Source of the DNA: Nitrospinae bacterium CG22_combo_CG10-13_8_21_14_all_47_10
GTDB taxonomy: Bacteria > Nitrospinota > Nitrospinia > Nitrospinales > VA-1
Reading direction: 5' to 3'
Length of the DNA: 9,942 nt
Assembly (NCBI GenBank): GCA_002786505.1
Contig: PCTK01000134.1
Span: 1 to 9,942 of the forward strand
Below, piece by piece: positions 1-6,392 of the stretch. Positions within the stretch are counted from its first letter, which is position 1. Each line of letters starts with the position of its first letter. The notes beneath the pieces are model-generated. The model worked only from the letters and a program-made list of their open reading frames with translations. It ran no database searches and was not told the origin of the DNA. The translations under genes were made by a program, and so were the position numbers.

Positions 1-14
1 ATCTTTTATTTTTC

Positions 15-41
15 TTGACGTTAGAGGGTTTTTAATATACC
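15..41 (+). promoter_or_regulatory. Possible promoter of the zinc-ribbon gene
   Basis: TTGACG at 15-20 resembles a -35 box, and TATACC at 36-41 could serve as a -10 box with a short 15-nt spacer. Transcription would then begin at about 48-51, on or next to the ATG at 51, giving a nearly leaderless message. That would agree with the lack of a ribosome binding site. The short spacer makes this weak. Confidence 0.25.
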
Positions 42-50
42 TTTTTTGGT

Positions 51-902
51 ATGCAATGTCCTGACTGTGGTTATATTTCATTTAGGCAGGAGAAGGCTTG
101 CGGTAGTTGCGGCTTTAATTTTAAGAAAGTCACTACAGCTTCCCTTTTCCGCAATGATTCTTTTACTGTTTTTAGAAAAGAACAGGAATCATCCGACGTA
201 TCCCCTCTCCAAGCCGGGGAAGATATTGCCGTCATGGAGCATCCCGAAGAATCCCGGAAAAAACCAGAATCCGGCGAATTCCTTTTAGACTTATCGGATG
301 CTGAACAGGATCACTCAAAAGATAATTTAAAATCAGAGGCCGTGGAGTTTACTCCCATGGAATTTAGTACCGATTCCTATATCAATTTGGAAGAAATGGA
401 GGTGGAAGGGCTGGGGTTAGGACTGGAGCCACTCGAAGATGAAGCATCCACTCCGGAAACCTCCAAAATTGAGATTGAAGATGCTCCATCTGAAATCAGT
501 GAAGAGCCCAATGCCACGGAAGATATAACATTGAAAATCAATGGCTTGGATGAAATTCTCTCAATCGAAGACTCCGGATTGGAAAGTAGCGAGGAGGAAC
601 TTGAAATTATCCCTTCATCCGCTCAAAATCTGGAACAGGACACACCTATGGCTCCAATATTGGATCTTGGAAATACTGAACTATCATTGGATCTGGGTGA
701 GGACCTCGAATCAGAAAGTCCCTCCCCACCCACGACCCAACCTGAGCCCCAAATTGATGAGTTAGAAATCAAGCTGGAAATTGACGACTCAGATGGACCA
801 CTCGTTACAAGCAGTGATGAAATCCCCGAAATAGAAATCGAAGACCTGGGACTTGAGTTGGAAGACTCTGAAGACTCCCCACCTGACCAGGAAAAACCCT
901 GA
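51..902 (+). CDS. Zinc-ribbon protein with long acidic, low-complexity tail
   Basis: A 283-residue protein of unknown function. The N-terminus carries two CxxC pairs (C3/C6 and C17/C20, ten residues between them), a typical short zinc ribbon. From about residue 35 the chain is rich in Glu, Asp, Ser and Pro and is probably disordered. It carries loosely repeated alternating hydrophobic/acidic patches such as LGLGLEPLEDE, KIEIEDAP, LSLDLGEDLE and EIEIEDLGLELED. No signal peptide or membrane helix is seen, so it should be cytosolic. The ATG at 51 begins exactly at the zinc ribbon, which supports the start, although no clear Shine-Dalgarno precedes it. Such architecture would fit a scaffold or adaptor that binds partners through the acidic patches, but that is inference. 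It could also be a regulator; I see no DNA-binding domain. Confidence 0.8.
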   Translation: MQCPDCGYISFRQEKACGSCGFNFKKVTTASLFRNDSFTVFRKEQESSDVSPLQAGEDIAVMEHPEESRKKPESGEFLLDLSDAEQDHSKDNLKSEAVEFTPMEFSTDSYINLEEMEVEGLGLGLEPLEDEASTPETSKIEIEDAPSEISEEPNATEDITLKINGLDEILSIEDSGLESSEEELEIIPSSAQNLEQDTPMAPILDLGNTELSLDLGEDLESESPSPPTTQPEPQIDELEIKLEIDDSDGPLVTSSDEIPEIEIEDLGLELEDSEDSPPDQEKP

Positions 903-1208
903 CCGCCTGGCCCTTTCAGAAAAATTGGATTTTAGGACAAATTTCCTTTATAAAAGAGCGTTCATGGCTAAGCATTAAACCTTAATGGGTAAGACTTTTT
1001 TTCTTCTGAGCAAACCTATCAAGCGTTCCTCATAGCCTCCTTTTTTTCCGGACTCTGGATAATCAAGAGAACCAACCACAGCTATGTTGATGGGATTTAT
1101 TGGATGAAAACAGGCGGCAATTTTTTAGCAACAAACTAACATATCTTGAGCCCAGGAAAAGGCTCCTTTAATCTTTATTTTATAACCCCTATCAGGAAAA
1201 TTGACAGA
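903..1208. other. Intergenic region between zinc-ribbon gene and aminotransferase
   Basis: About 306 bp with no gene that I can support. It holds an AT-rich perfect inverted repeat (CATTAA-ACC-TTAATG, 973-987) followed eight bases later by a run of T (about 996-1002), possibly a weak terminator for the zinc-ribbon gene. A second hairpin lies at 1148-1165. No promoter with convincing -35 and -10 boxes was found for the aminotransferase, although one must lie here unless transcription reads through. Confidence 0.5.
1148..1165 (+). other. Hairpin in the aminotransferase leader
   Basis: GAGCC and GGCTC form a perfect 5-bp stem around an 8-nt loop (CAGGAAAA), followed by a T-rich stretch. It lies 43 nt before the chosen start codon at 1209. 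It could be a weak terminator, an attenuator or chance; the stem is short. Confidence 0.25.
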
Positions 1209-2354
1209 ATGAAAAAAAAATATTTACTCGCACCCGGTCCCACTCCAGTTCCAGAACATGTCTCCCTGGAGATGGCTCTACCCATGCAACATCATCGGAC
1301 TCCGCAATTCAGCAAGATATTCGGCGAAGCCGCGGAAGGAGCCCAGTATCTGTTTCAAACCAAGCAGGATGTACTGATTCTCGCCTCTACCGGGACGGGT
1401 GCTATGGAAGGTTGCGTGACCAACCTGTTTTCAGCCGGAGATAAAGTACTGGTCATCAACGGAGGAAAGTTTGGCGAACGATGGGGAAAGATTTCCGAAA
1501 CATATGGTCTCAAGGTTGTCTGGCATAGTGTGGAATGGGGACAAGGCGCCGATGCTAAAGAAATTGAATCTATTCTGGCCCAGGATAAAGAAATCAAAGC
1601 GATCATGGTTCAGGCCAGCGAAACCTCAACAACAGCCGCTCACCCCATCGAAGCTTTATCGAAGCTGACTCGGGATCGGGATGATATTTTGTTGATCGTC
1701 GATGGAATCACCGGTGTCGGTGTTTTCAACCTGCCCATGGATGAATGGGGAATTGATGCCATGGTGACCGGGTCACAAAAGGCCCTTGAGCTTCCTCCTG
1801 GCCTGGCATTGGTAAGCTTGAGCGAAAAGGCCTGGAAGTTTGCCAACCAATCAACCACTCCGCGATTTTATTTCGACTTTAAAAAAGAGCGCAAAAACCT
1901 GGCCGACAAAACTTCAGCCTACACCCCTGCCGTTTCACTGGTTGCCGGACTCCGCGTTGTACTGCGGGATCTTCAGGAGGAAGGGCTGGAAAATGTTTTT
2001 AAACGCCATAACCGGCTAGCGCGGGCAACCCGTGCCGCAGTGCAGGCCATGGGTTTGACCATGGTCGCTCCAGACAGCCCTGCCGATAGTGCCACCGGAG
2101 TATTTGTGCCTGAAGGTGTGGATGGGGGAAAACTGGTGAAAAGCCTGCGTGACGACTTTGGAGTCACCCTGGCGGGTGGACAAGACCAGTGGAAGGGCAA
2201 AGTCGTACGCATTGCCCATCTGGGTTATGTCGACACCTTTGACATCATCATAGCCATTTCGGCTCTGGAAATGGCCTTAAAAAAATTCGGTGCCCAAGTC
2301 CAGCTTGGCAAAGGTGTGGCCGCCGCTCAGGAAATATTATTAGAAGCTTATTGA
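1209..2354 (+). CDS. Class V PLP-dependent aminotransferase (alanine-glyoxylate / serine-pyruvate / phosphoserine type)
   Basis: A 381-residue cytosolic aminotransferase of fold type I, the usual length for the alanine-glyoxylate/serine-pyruvate family. From this start, visible motifs are APGPTPVPEHV near residue 8, HHRTP near 28-32, the STGTGAME phosphate-binding turn near 60, D165 in VDGITG (contacts the pyridine nitrogen), the Schiff-base lysine K191 in GSQKAL, and R334 in VVRIAHLG (substrate carboxylate). The ATG at 1209 is preferred over an in-frame TTG at 1146. Homology begins at MKKKYLLAPGP, and AGGA at 1194-1197 lies 11 nt upstream. serA follows 45 nt downstream, so I infer a role in serine metabolism, either as a phosphoserine transaminase replacing SerC or as a serine/alanine-glyoxylate transaminase. 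The sequence does not separate these. Confidence 0.93.
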   Translation: MKKKYLLAPGPTPVPEHVSLEMALPMQHHRTPQFSKIFGEAAEGAQYLFQTKQDVLILASTGTGAMEGCVTNLFSAGDKVLVINGGKFGERWGKISETYGLKVVWHSVEWGQGADAKEIESILAQDKEIKAIMVQASETSTTAAHPIEALSKLTRDRDDILLIVDGITGVGVFNLPMDEWGIDAMVTGSQKALELPPGLALVSLSEKAWKFANQSTTPRFYFDFKKERKNLADKTSAYTPAVSLVAGLRVVLRDLQEEGLENVFKRHNRLARATRAAVQAMGLTMVAPDSPADSATGVFVPEGVDGGKLVKSLRDDFGVTLAGGQDQWKGKVVRIAHLGYVDTFDIIIAISALEMALKKFGAQVQLGKGVAAAQEILLEAY

Positions 2355-2363
2355 GGAGAATCG

Positions 2364-2378
2364 CCGGTTGTTCCGGCC
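2364..2378 (+). other. Small intercistronic hairpin before serA
   Basis: GCCGG-TTGTT-CCGGC forms a perfect GC-rich 5-bp stem with a 5-nt loop in the 45-nt gap between the aminotransferase and serA. There is no T-run after it, so it is not a standard terminator. It might affect mRNA stability or SerA translation, or be chance. Confidence 0.3.
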
Positions 2379-2399
2379 ATTAATATTTGGAGTTCGCAA

Positions 2400-3977
2400 A
2401 TGAAAGTTCTTGTTTCTGACAATCTCTCTGCAACGGGAGTTGAAATTCTTAAAAAAGAATCCGGGATCGAAGTGGATGTTAAAACCGGCCTGCCCAAAGA
2501 AGAATTGATAAAAATCATTCCCAACTACGACGGTTTAATTGTTCGTAGTGCTACAAAAGTAGTCGCGGAGATTATTGATGCGGCTAGCAATTTGAAGGTC
2601 ATCGGAAGAGCTGGCATCGGCGTTGATAATATAGACGTGGAAGCCGCCGGGAAAAAAGGCATCATTGTCATGAATGCTCCGGAAGGAAATATTATCACCA
2701 CCGCAGAGCATACCATGGCCTTGTTGATGTCCCTTTCTCGAAACATCCCGCAGGCCAATGCCGCCCTGAAAAATAAAAAATGGTCTCCCAAGGAATTCAT
2801 GGGAGTAGAGCTTTTTGAAAAAAACCTGGGTATTATCGGATTGGGACGCATCGGCTCCATAGTCGCCGAACGGGCCCATGCTTTCCATATGAAAATCCTG
2901 GTGTACGATCCCTATATTTCCCAGGAAAGAGCCGAAAAGCTGGGAGTTGAACTGGTAGATCTGCCGGATCTACTGGGGCGCTCCGATTTTTTAACCCTGC
3001 ACACCCCTGGCCTGTCCGGGAAACCGTTACTGGGAAAAGAAGAGTTCGGGCAAATGAAGCCAGGTATTCGTATCGTCAACTGCGCCCGGGGTTCATTGAT
3101 TGATGACTCCGCCCTGATTGAAGCCGTCCAGTCCAAACAAGTTGCTGGAGCCGCGCTGGATGTTTATCATAAAGAACCCCTGGATCTCGACAGCCCCCTT
3201 CTGCAAGTGAACGAAATCATCTGCACCCCTCATCTTGGAGCCTCAACAGAAGAAGCCCAGGAAAAAGTGGCTATCGCGATTTGCGACCAGATCATTGACT
3301 ATCTCAAATACGGTAATGTGCGCAATGCCGTCAACGTCCCATCCATTGATGCCGAGACACTGGGTATCATCAAGCCCTATCTCGTTTTGGGTGAAGACCT
3401 CGGGAATTTCATTTCCCAACTGGTCGATGGCCCCGTTACCCGCATTGATATCCAATATAACGGAGAAGTTTCTACCATGAAGGTAGAACCCATAACCATC
3501 GCCATCTTAAAAGGACTCTTCAACCGTTCTATTGAGGGGATAAATATGGTGAACGCTCCCTTTATCGCAAAAGAAAGAGGCATTGAAGTACAGGAATCGA
3601 AAAGTAGTGAAGTACACGAATACACCAGTACGATCCAGGTACGCGTCACCAGTGAGAATGGAACCAGAAAGGTGACGGGCAGTATTTTTGGCAAAGGTGA
3701 TTCCAGAATCGTGCAATTTGACGAATACAATATGGAAGCCGTCCTCTCTAAAAACATGCTCGTGCTCAAAAACATGGATGTCCCCGGCGTGATCGGGAAT
3801 CTGGGGAATGTTCTCGGGAAAAACAACCTGAATATCGCAGGCTTTCATCTCGGCCGACGGGAAACAGAAGGCAAGGCCATTGCCATCATTAATATTGACT
3901 CTCCGCCCACAACGGAAGCTCTGCGGGAATTGCGCAACACATCCCACATTCTCAGCGTTGACAGCGTTACGCTTTGA
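2400..3977 (+). CDS. serA: D-3-phosphoglycerate dehydrogenase (long form with ASB and ACT domains)
   Basis: Catalyses NAD-dependent oxidation of 3-phosphoglycerate to 3-phosphohydroxypyruvate, the committed step of serine synthesis, in the cytosol. The 525-residue length matches the long-form family. Domains in order: split substrate-binding domain (about 1-98 and 285-315); Rossmann NAD domain with GLGRIG at 147-152 and D170 in VYDPY for NAD binding; catalytic R230 (NCARG), E259 (HKEP) and H278 (TPHLG); the intervening allosteric (ASB) domain (about 320-450); and a C-terminal ACT domain (about 452-525; MDVPGVIGNLG), usually the serine-feedback module. The ATG at 2400 has GGAG at 2390-2393 with 6-nt spacing. 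It directly follows the aminotransferase, probably in the same transcript, and is terminated by the hairpin at 4215-4249. All key residues are present, so it should be active. Confidence 0.97.
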   Translation: MKVLVSDNLSATGVEILKKESGIEVDVKTGLPKEELIKIIPNYDGLIVRSATKVVAEIIDAASNLKVIGRAGIGVDNIDVEAAGKKGIIVMNAPEGNIITTAEHTMALLMSLSRNIPQANAALKNKKWSPKEFMGVELFEKNLGIIGLGRIGSIVAERAHAFHMKILVYDPYISQERAEKLGVELVDLPDLLGRSDFLTLHTPGLSGKPLLGKEEFGQMKPGIRIVNCARGSLIDDSALIEAVQSKQVAGAALDVYHKEPLDLDSPLLQVNEIICTPHLGASTEEAQEKVAIAICDQIIDYLKYGNVRNAVNVPSIDAETLGIIKPYLVLGEDLGNFISQLVDGPVTRIDIQYNGEVSTMKVEPITIAILKGLFNRSIEGINMVNAPFIAKERGIEVQESKSSEVHEYTSTIQVRVTSENGTRKVTGSIFGKGDSRIVQFDEYNMEAVLSKNMLVLKNMDVPGVIGNLGNVLGKNNLNIAGFHLGRRETEGKAIAIINIDSPPTTEALRELRNTSHILSVDSVTL

Positions 3978-3989
3978 GTTGAGCACATC

Positions 3990-4137
3990 GGGTAGGGCTC
4001 GATGATCGCCGTTTCGAATGTCGCCGCCCGCAACTTCGGAACCTTCAACTCCACCTCTCCCGCCTTCGTCTGCAGTTTGCGGCCGTAATGCCCGGACGCG
4101 TGTCCTTCCGGCCCTCGCTCTGCTCATAACGCCCGGC
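3990..4137 (-). pseudogene. Decayed IS256/Mutator-family transposase fragment, frameshifted
   Basis: The minus strand encodes a short stretch that I recognise as the N-terminal part of an IS256-type transposase, in two frames. One frame gives AGRYEQSEGRKDTRPG (from 4137 to 4090). The next gives HYGRKLQTKAGEVELKVPKL, continuing to FETAIIEPY (from 4090 to about 3992). The family pattern is YERSEGRKD..AGHY.RKL.TKAGEV.LKVPKLR..TFETAIIERYRRRE. The G and H codons overlap by one base, consistent with a single-base deletion, and the usual Arg in ERY is Pro. Homology ends about 13 nt from the serA stop; the catalytic DDE domain and both element ends are absent. It is a relic of an insertion, not a gene. 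No terminal inverted repeat is visible. Confidence 0.8.
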
Positions 4138-4150
4138 ATTGCAAAGAAGG

Positions 4151-4172
4151 TCCGCCTGCGCGGGAATGACGA
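4151..4172. repeat. REP-like 'gtcattcccgcg' dispersed element (single partial copy)
   Basis: On the minus strand this reads CGTCATTCCCGCGCAGGCGGA, resembling a small palindromic element scattered through many bacterial genomes. CCGC (4152-4155) and GCGG (4160-4163) can pair around a CTGC loop. It adjoins the transposase relic. Only one copy is in the window, so its repetitive nature is inferred from memory of similar sequences. Confidence 0.35.
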
Positions 4173-4188
4173 AGGTTGAAAGGTATGG

Positions 4189-4208
4189 GTGCGCCCTGCC
4201 GGGCGCAC
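4189..4208. other. GC-rich perfect hairpin
   Basis: GTGCGCCC-TGCC-GGGCGCAC is an 8-bp perfect stem with a 4-nt loop, followed on the plus strand by nine A residues. On the plus strand it precedes the main terminator; on the minus strand it follows that terminator's T-run. It may reinforce transcription stop or belong to the adjoining repeat/IS debris. Confidence 0.5.
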
Positions 4209-4257
4209 AAAAAAAAAGCGAGGCTGTCCCGAATGGGAAGCCTCGCTTTACTTTTTT
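4209..4257. terminator. Bidirectional intrinsic terminator between serA and the parvulin gene
   Basis: AAAGCGAGGCT (4215-4225) pairs perfectly with AGCCTCGCTTT (4239-4249). An inner TCCC/GGGA pairing closes a GAAT tetraloop after one bulged G. On the plus strand the stem runs into TTTACTTTTTT, ending serA transcription. On the minus strand it runs into nine T residues (complement of 4209-4217), ending transcription coming from the parvulin gene, whose stop codon is at 4270. Confidence 0.92.
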
Positions 4258-4269
4258 AAAAGCTGAAAA

Positions 4270-4848
4270 TCAATCCTCTTTCTTCTCGCTATCCCCACCC
4301 TGCGTGGCCGGAGCTGACTCAACCTTCTGACCAAAAACTCCCGCGATCACATCATTTATAGTATCGGCGCCTAAAATATTGTAAACCGTATTCGCTGACT
4401 TAAAGTGTGGGCTGGTAAAGAGACTTAAAACCTTTTTACTGGTGTAACCCAGCATCATAAACTCATGAGCATAATTTTCTGCTACCAGTCTCAGCGTATC
4501 CTCATCGGCATCCTCATCACCGGTCGGGGGCCCCGCATCCAGATCAACATCTTCCTGAATTTCGTAAACATAAATCAAGTGCCAACCAAACTCTGTCTTG
4601 ACCGGGCCGACAACGTCTCCCTCCTGAGCTGTGAATGCCGCGACCTCAAAAGGCCTGACCATGGCTCCTTTCCCAAACCACCCCAGATCTCCACCACGTT
4701 TTTTAGACGGGCATTCACTATACTCCTCGGCCAGCTTGGTAAATTCTTCCCCATTGTCAATCTTAACCTTCAGTTCATCAGCAAGTTCTTTAGAGCCTAC
4801 GAGAATGTGCCGGGCCTGAACTTTTTTTACTTTTCTCTCTTTAGCCAT
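4270..4848 (-). CDS. Parvulin-type peptidyl-prolyl cis-trans isomerase with extra C-terminal region
   Basis: A 192-residue protein. Residues about 8-98 form a PpiC-type rotamase domain: ARHILV with H14, then SECPSKKRGGDLGWFGKG (about 44-61) with C46, and FGWHLI with H90. This is close in layout to the small E. coli cytoplasmic parvulin PpiC. It isomerises Xaa-Pro bonds during protein folding. There is no signal peptide, so it should be cytosolic, unlike SurA or PrsA. Residues 110-192 add an acidic linker and a probably helical region (LGYTSKKVLSLF, then NTVYNILGADTINDVI) that I cannot name, ending in a charged tail. The ATG at 4848 lacks a clear ribosome binding site. It is the last minus-strand gene before the shared terminator. 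Confidence 0.92.
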   Translation of the reverse strand: MAKERKVKKVQARHILVGSKELADELKVKIDNGEEFTKLAEEYSECPSKKRGGDLGWFGKGAMVRPFEVAAFTAQEGDVVGPVKTEFGWHLIYVYEIQEDVDLDAGPPTGDEDADEDTLRLVAENYAHEFMMLGYTSKKVLSLFTSPHFKSANTVYNILGADTINDVIAGVFGQKVESAPATQGGDSEKKED

Positions 4849-4864
4849 GATTCAATACCATGAA

Positions 4865-4870
4865 ATTATA
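4865..4870 (-). promoter_or_regulatory. Candidate -10 box for the parvulin gene
   Basis: The minus strand reads TATAAT, a perfect -10 hexamer, about 17 nt before the ATG; transcription would start roughly 10 nt upstream of the start codon. No good -35 box lies 16-18 nt upstream. An inverted repeat (4877-4900) occupies that place instead, which could mean activator dependence. Confidence 0.4.
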
Positions 4871-4876
4871 TAGAAT

Positions 4877-4900
4877 GGTTTTCCCGTTTCCGGGAAATCC
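4877..4900. promoter_or_regulatory. Operator-like inverted repeat upstream of the parvulin gene
   Basis: TTTCCCG (4880-4886), TTTC, CGGGAAA (4891-4897) is a perfect 7-bp inverted repeat, extended by GG/CC after one mismatch. It covers the expected -35 region of the candidate parvulin promoter. It has no T-run after it on the minus strand, so a regulator site is somewhat more likely than a terminator of the SEC-C gene. Confidence 0.35.
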
Positions 4901-4936
4901 GTTTCATCAAATGGACTGTTGATCTGTAACGCAGGA

Positions 4937-5725
4937 TCAGTTTAGCATCAACGCGCAACATTTTTTATATTTCTTGCCAGACCCGCATGGGCAAGTATCG
5001 TTCGGCTTTATTTTTCCTTCCCGCACCTTCAATCCCGGCGTACTTTGCAACAACTCTTTGCCAATTTTTTTTGCCTCTTTATAGCGTTTCTTCAGCCTCT
5101 CATTCAAATCCGGAATCGACTGATTGAGGGCAATCAGCATATCGCTGTTGGAGGATTCCAGTTTGGCATCTTCCTGTTCCCTGAGGCGTTCATCCAGGAA
5201 GTAGGTTGCGGAAAAAATAGGCGCCTGATCCGCATTATCCAGTTCCAACTTATAAAACGAAAGTTTTAAACTTCTATTATCATTGCGCGGATCAATATCG
5301 TAGGAGTCTTCCGCAAAATATTTATCATTGCTGAAATTAAAATCAAGCATTTCTTTATTTCTAGGAAATAACTCATAAAAATTGTAATAGTTTCCCGGCA
5401 CAAATTCCAGGTAAGTGGTCGGATTCTTCTCCCCATAGGCTTTTGCCTCGACAACCCTTTGCTTGAACAGGAGCACCAACTCATCCGGAGCATTTTTGGC
5501 AAACCCCTTTGCGATTTGGGTTTGCACATCTGTCAGCCGAGGGTGGTCGGGAAGAGGATTGAAAGTTTTATTAAAGTTAAGCTGAAAGGCAAAAGAATTG
5601 TCACGATTGTCCTGATCGCGAAAACGCACCACAACATAGTTGTAATCGTAAAAGGGGTGAGTGTGATAGAAGTCTTCAAGGACGTAGGTGTTCTGGTAAT
5701 TCTCTTCCTCGAACCGGTACGTCAT
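4937..5725 (-). CDS. SEC-C motif protein of unknown function
   Basis: A 262-residue cytosolic protein ending in a SEC-C zinc-binding motif: C245-P-C247-GSGKKYKK-C256-C257, the C-x-C-x8-C-C pattern first known from the SecA C-terminus, where it binds zinc and contacts SecB or the ribosome. The first 240 residues match nothing I recognise. They are rich in Tyr, Phe, Asn and Asp (YHTHPFYDYNYVVVRFRD near 19-36) and look like a soluble alpha/beta domain, followed by a charged helical stretch (about 180-235). The ATG at 5725 is the only sensible start, but the best Shine-Dalgarno (AGGAG) lies about 14 nt away, farther than usual. It lies 142 nt after the DUF1566 array and 88 nt before parvulin, so co-transcription is possible. 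SEC-C alone does not define a function. Confidence 0.88.
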   Translation of the reverse strand: MTYRFEEENYQNTYVLEDFYHTHPFYDYNYVVVRFRDQDNRDNSFAFQLNFNKTFNPLPDHPRLTDVQTQIAKGFAKNAPDELVLLFKQRVVEAKAYGEKNPTTYLEFVPGNYYNFYELFPRNKEMLDFNFSNDKYFAEDSYDIDPRNDNRSLKLSFYKLELDNADQAPIFSATYFLDERLREQEDAKLESSNSDMLIALNQSIPDLNERLKKRYKEAKKIGKELLQSTPGLKVREGKIKPNDTCPCGSGKKYKKCCALMLN

Positions 5726-5867
5726 TATCGAGTTTTCACTCTCCTGCCGATTGATTTCCCAATAACCTTCGATGACTATTTCCTTTCAACTAATGATTTC
5801 AACTTACCGGGTCCCGACCTGTTCACAAACACATGAAAATAAAAAAACACCTTTTCAACTTTCTCAA

Positions 5868-6392
5868 TCAACGGGGAAGATTAGAATCTGAAAAACCCGG
5901 ATATTTTTTGAACACTCCACCTGCATCCTCACGTTTTTCAATATCCCGAACCGCCCGCACCGAATCCTTGGTGATATCTTCCTTATGATTGGCATTCGCA
6001 TGCCCGTAGCGGTAATAATATATAGCGGCAGTAGCATGAGGCAATTCGTTAGAGGTCCAGCTTGTAAACCCCCCTCCAGGCGAAAATGCCGGGCTTATGA
6101 AAATATCCATACGGTCCATATCCCGGATGACATGGTCCTCATCATACAGGCTTTCAGCCTCCTCCAGGGTCGGAATTCGCCAATCCTGATGTCCCGCAAA
6201 CTTTTTATGGGCCAGTTCCTTAATATATTCCAAAGCTCGATACCAGTTCAACCATTTACTGGTATCCTGAAAAGAGTCCGTCTGTTTCCACATCAACCTG
6301 GTTTCCAGATCGGTAACTGTTCCGTCCCCATTGTCTACGAATCTTTTATTTAACTCCACTCCTTGCTCTCCAACCCTGGTCTTAATTTTCAA
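5868..6392 (-). CDS. DUF1566 (Lcl C-terminal domain) protein F
   Basis: A 174-residue single-module protein, the last DUF1566 gene of the array. Family landmarks in order: DNGDGTVTDLETRLMW (about 20-35), KWLNWYRALEYI (46-57), DWRIPTLEEAESLYDE (70-85), GGGFTSWTS (106-114) and SVRAVRDIE (144-152). A 20-residue polar tail follows the module. There is no signal peptide. The start shown is a TTG whose last two bases overlap the TGA stop of gene E (TTGA at 6392-6389), implying translational coupling. A GTG 11 codons downstream, preceded by GGAG and AGGA, is an alternative start and would keep the whole module. The biochemical function of DUF1566 is unknown. The family is usually surface-associated and related in pattern to C-type-lectin/FGE-like folds; that relation is from memory. 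Confidence 0.88.
   Translation of the reverse strand: MKIKTRVGEQGVELNKRFVDNGDGTVTDLETRLMWKQTDSFQDTSKWLNWYRALEYIKELAHKKFAGHQDWRIPTLEEAESLYDEDHVIRDMDRMDIFISPAFSPGGGFTSWTSNELPHATAAIYYYRYGHANANHKEDITKDSVRAVRDIEKREDAGGVFKKYPGFSDSNLPR

Noticed and set aside
1146..1208. Upstream TTG start for the aminotransferase
   Set aside because: The extra 21 residues are not family-like, and the ATG at 1209 starts exactly at the conserved region with AGGA upstream.
3845..4054. Minus-strand frame beginning MELKVPKLR as an intact small gene
   Set aside because: Only its first part is transposase-derived; the remainder is serA antisense. It is a chimeric artefact of the IS256 relic.
3507..4208. Long minus-strand reading frame (233 codons) through the serA 3' half
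   Set aside because: It is antisense to a clearly coding serA, shows no family features and crosses the IS relic.
5726..5867. Terminator after the DUF1566 array
   Set aside because: A T-run follows gene F on the minus strand (complement of about 5840-5847), but no stable stem precedes it, so termination is not supported.
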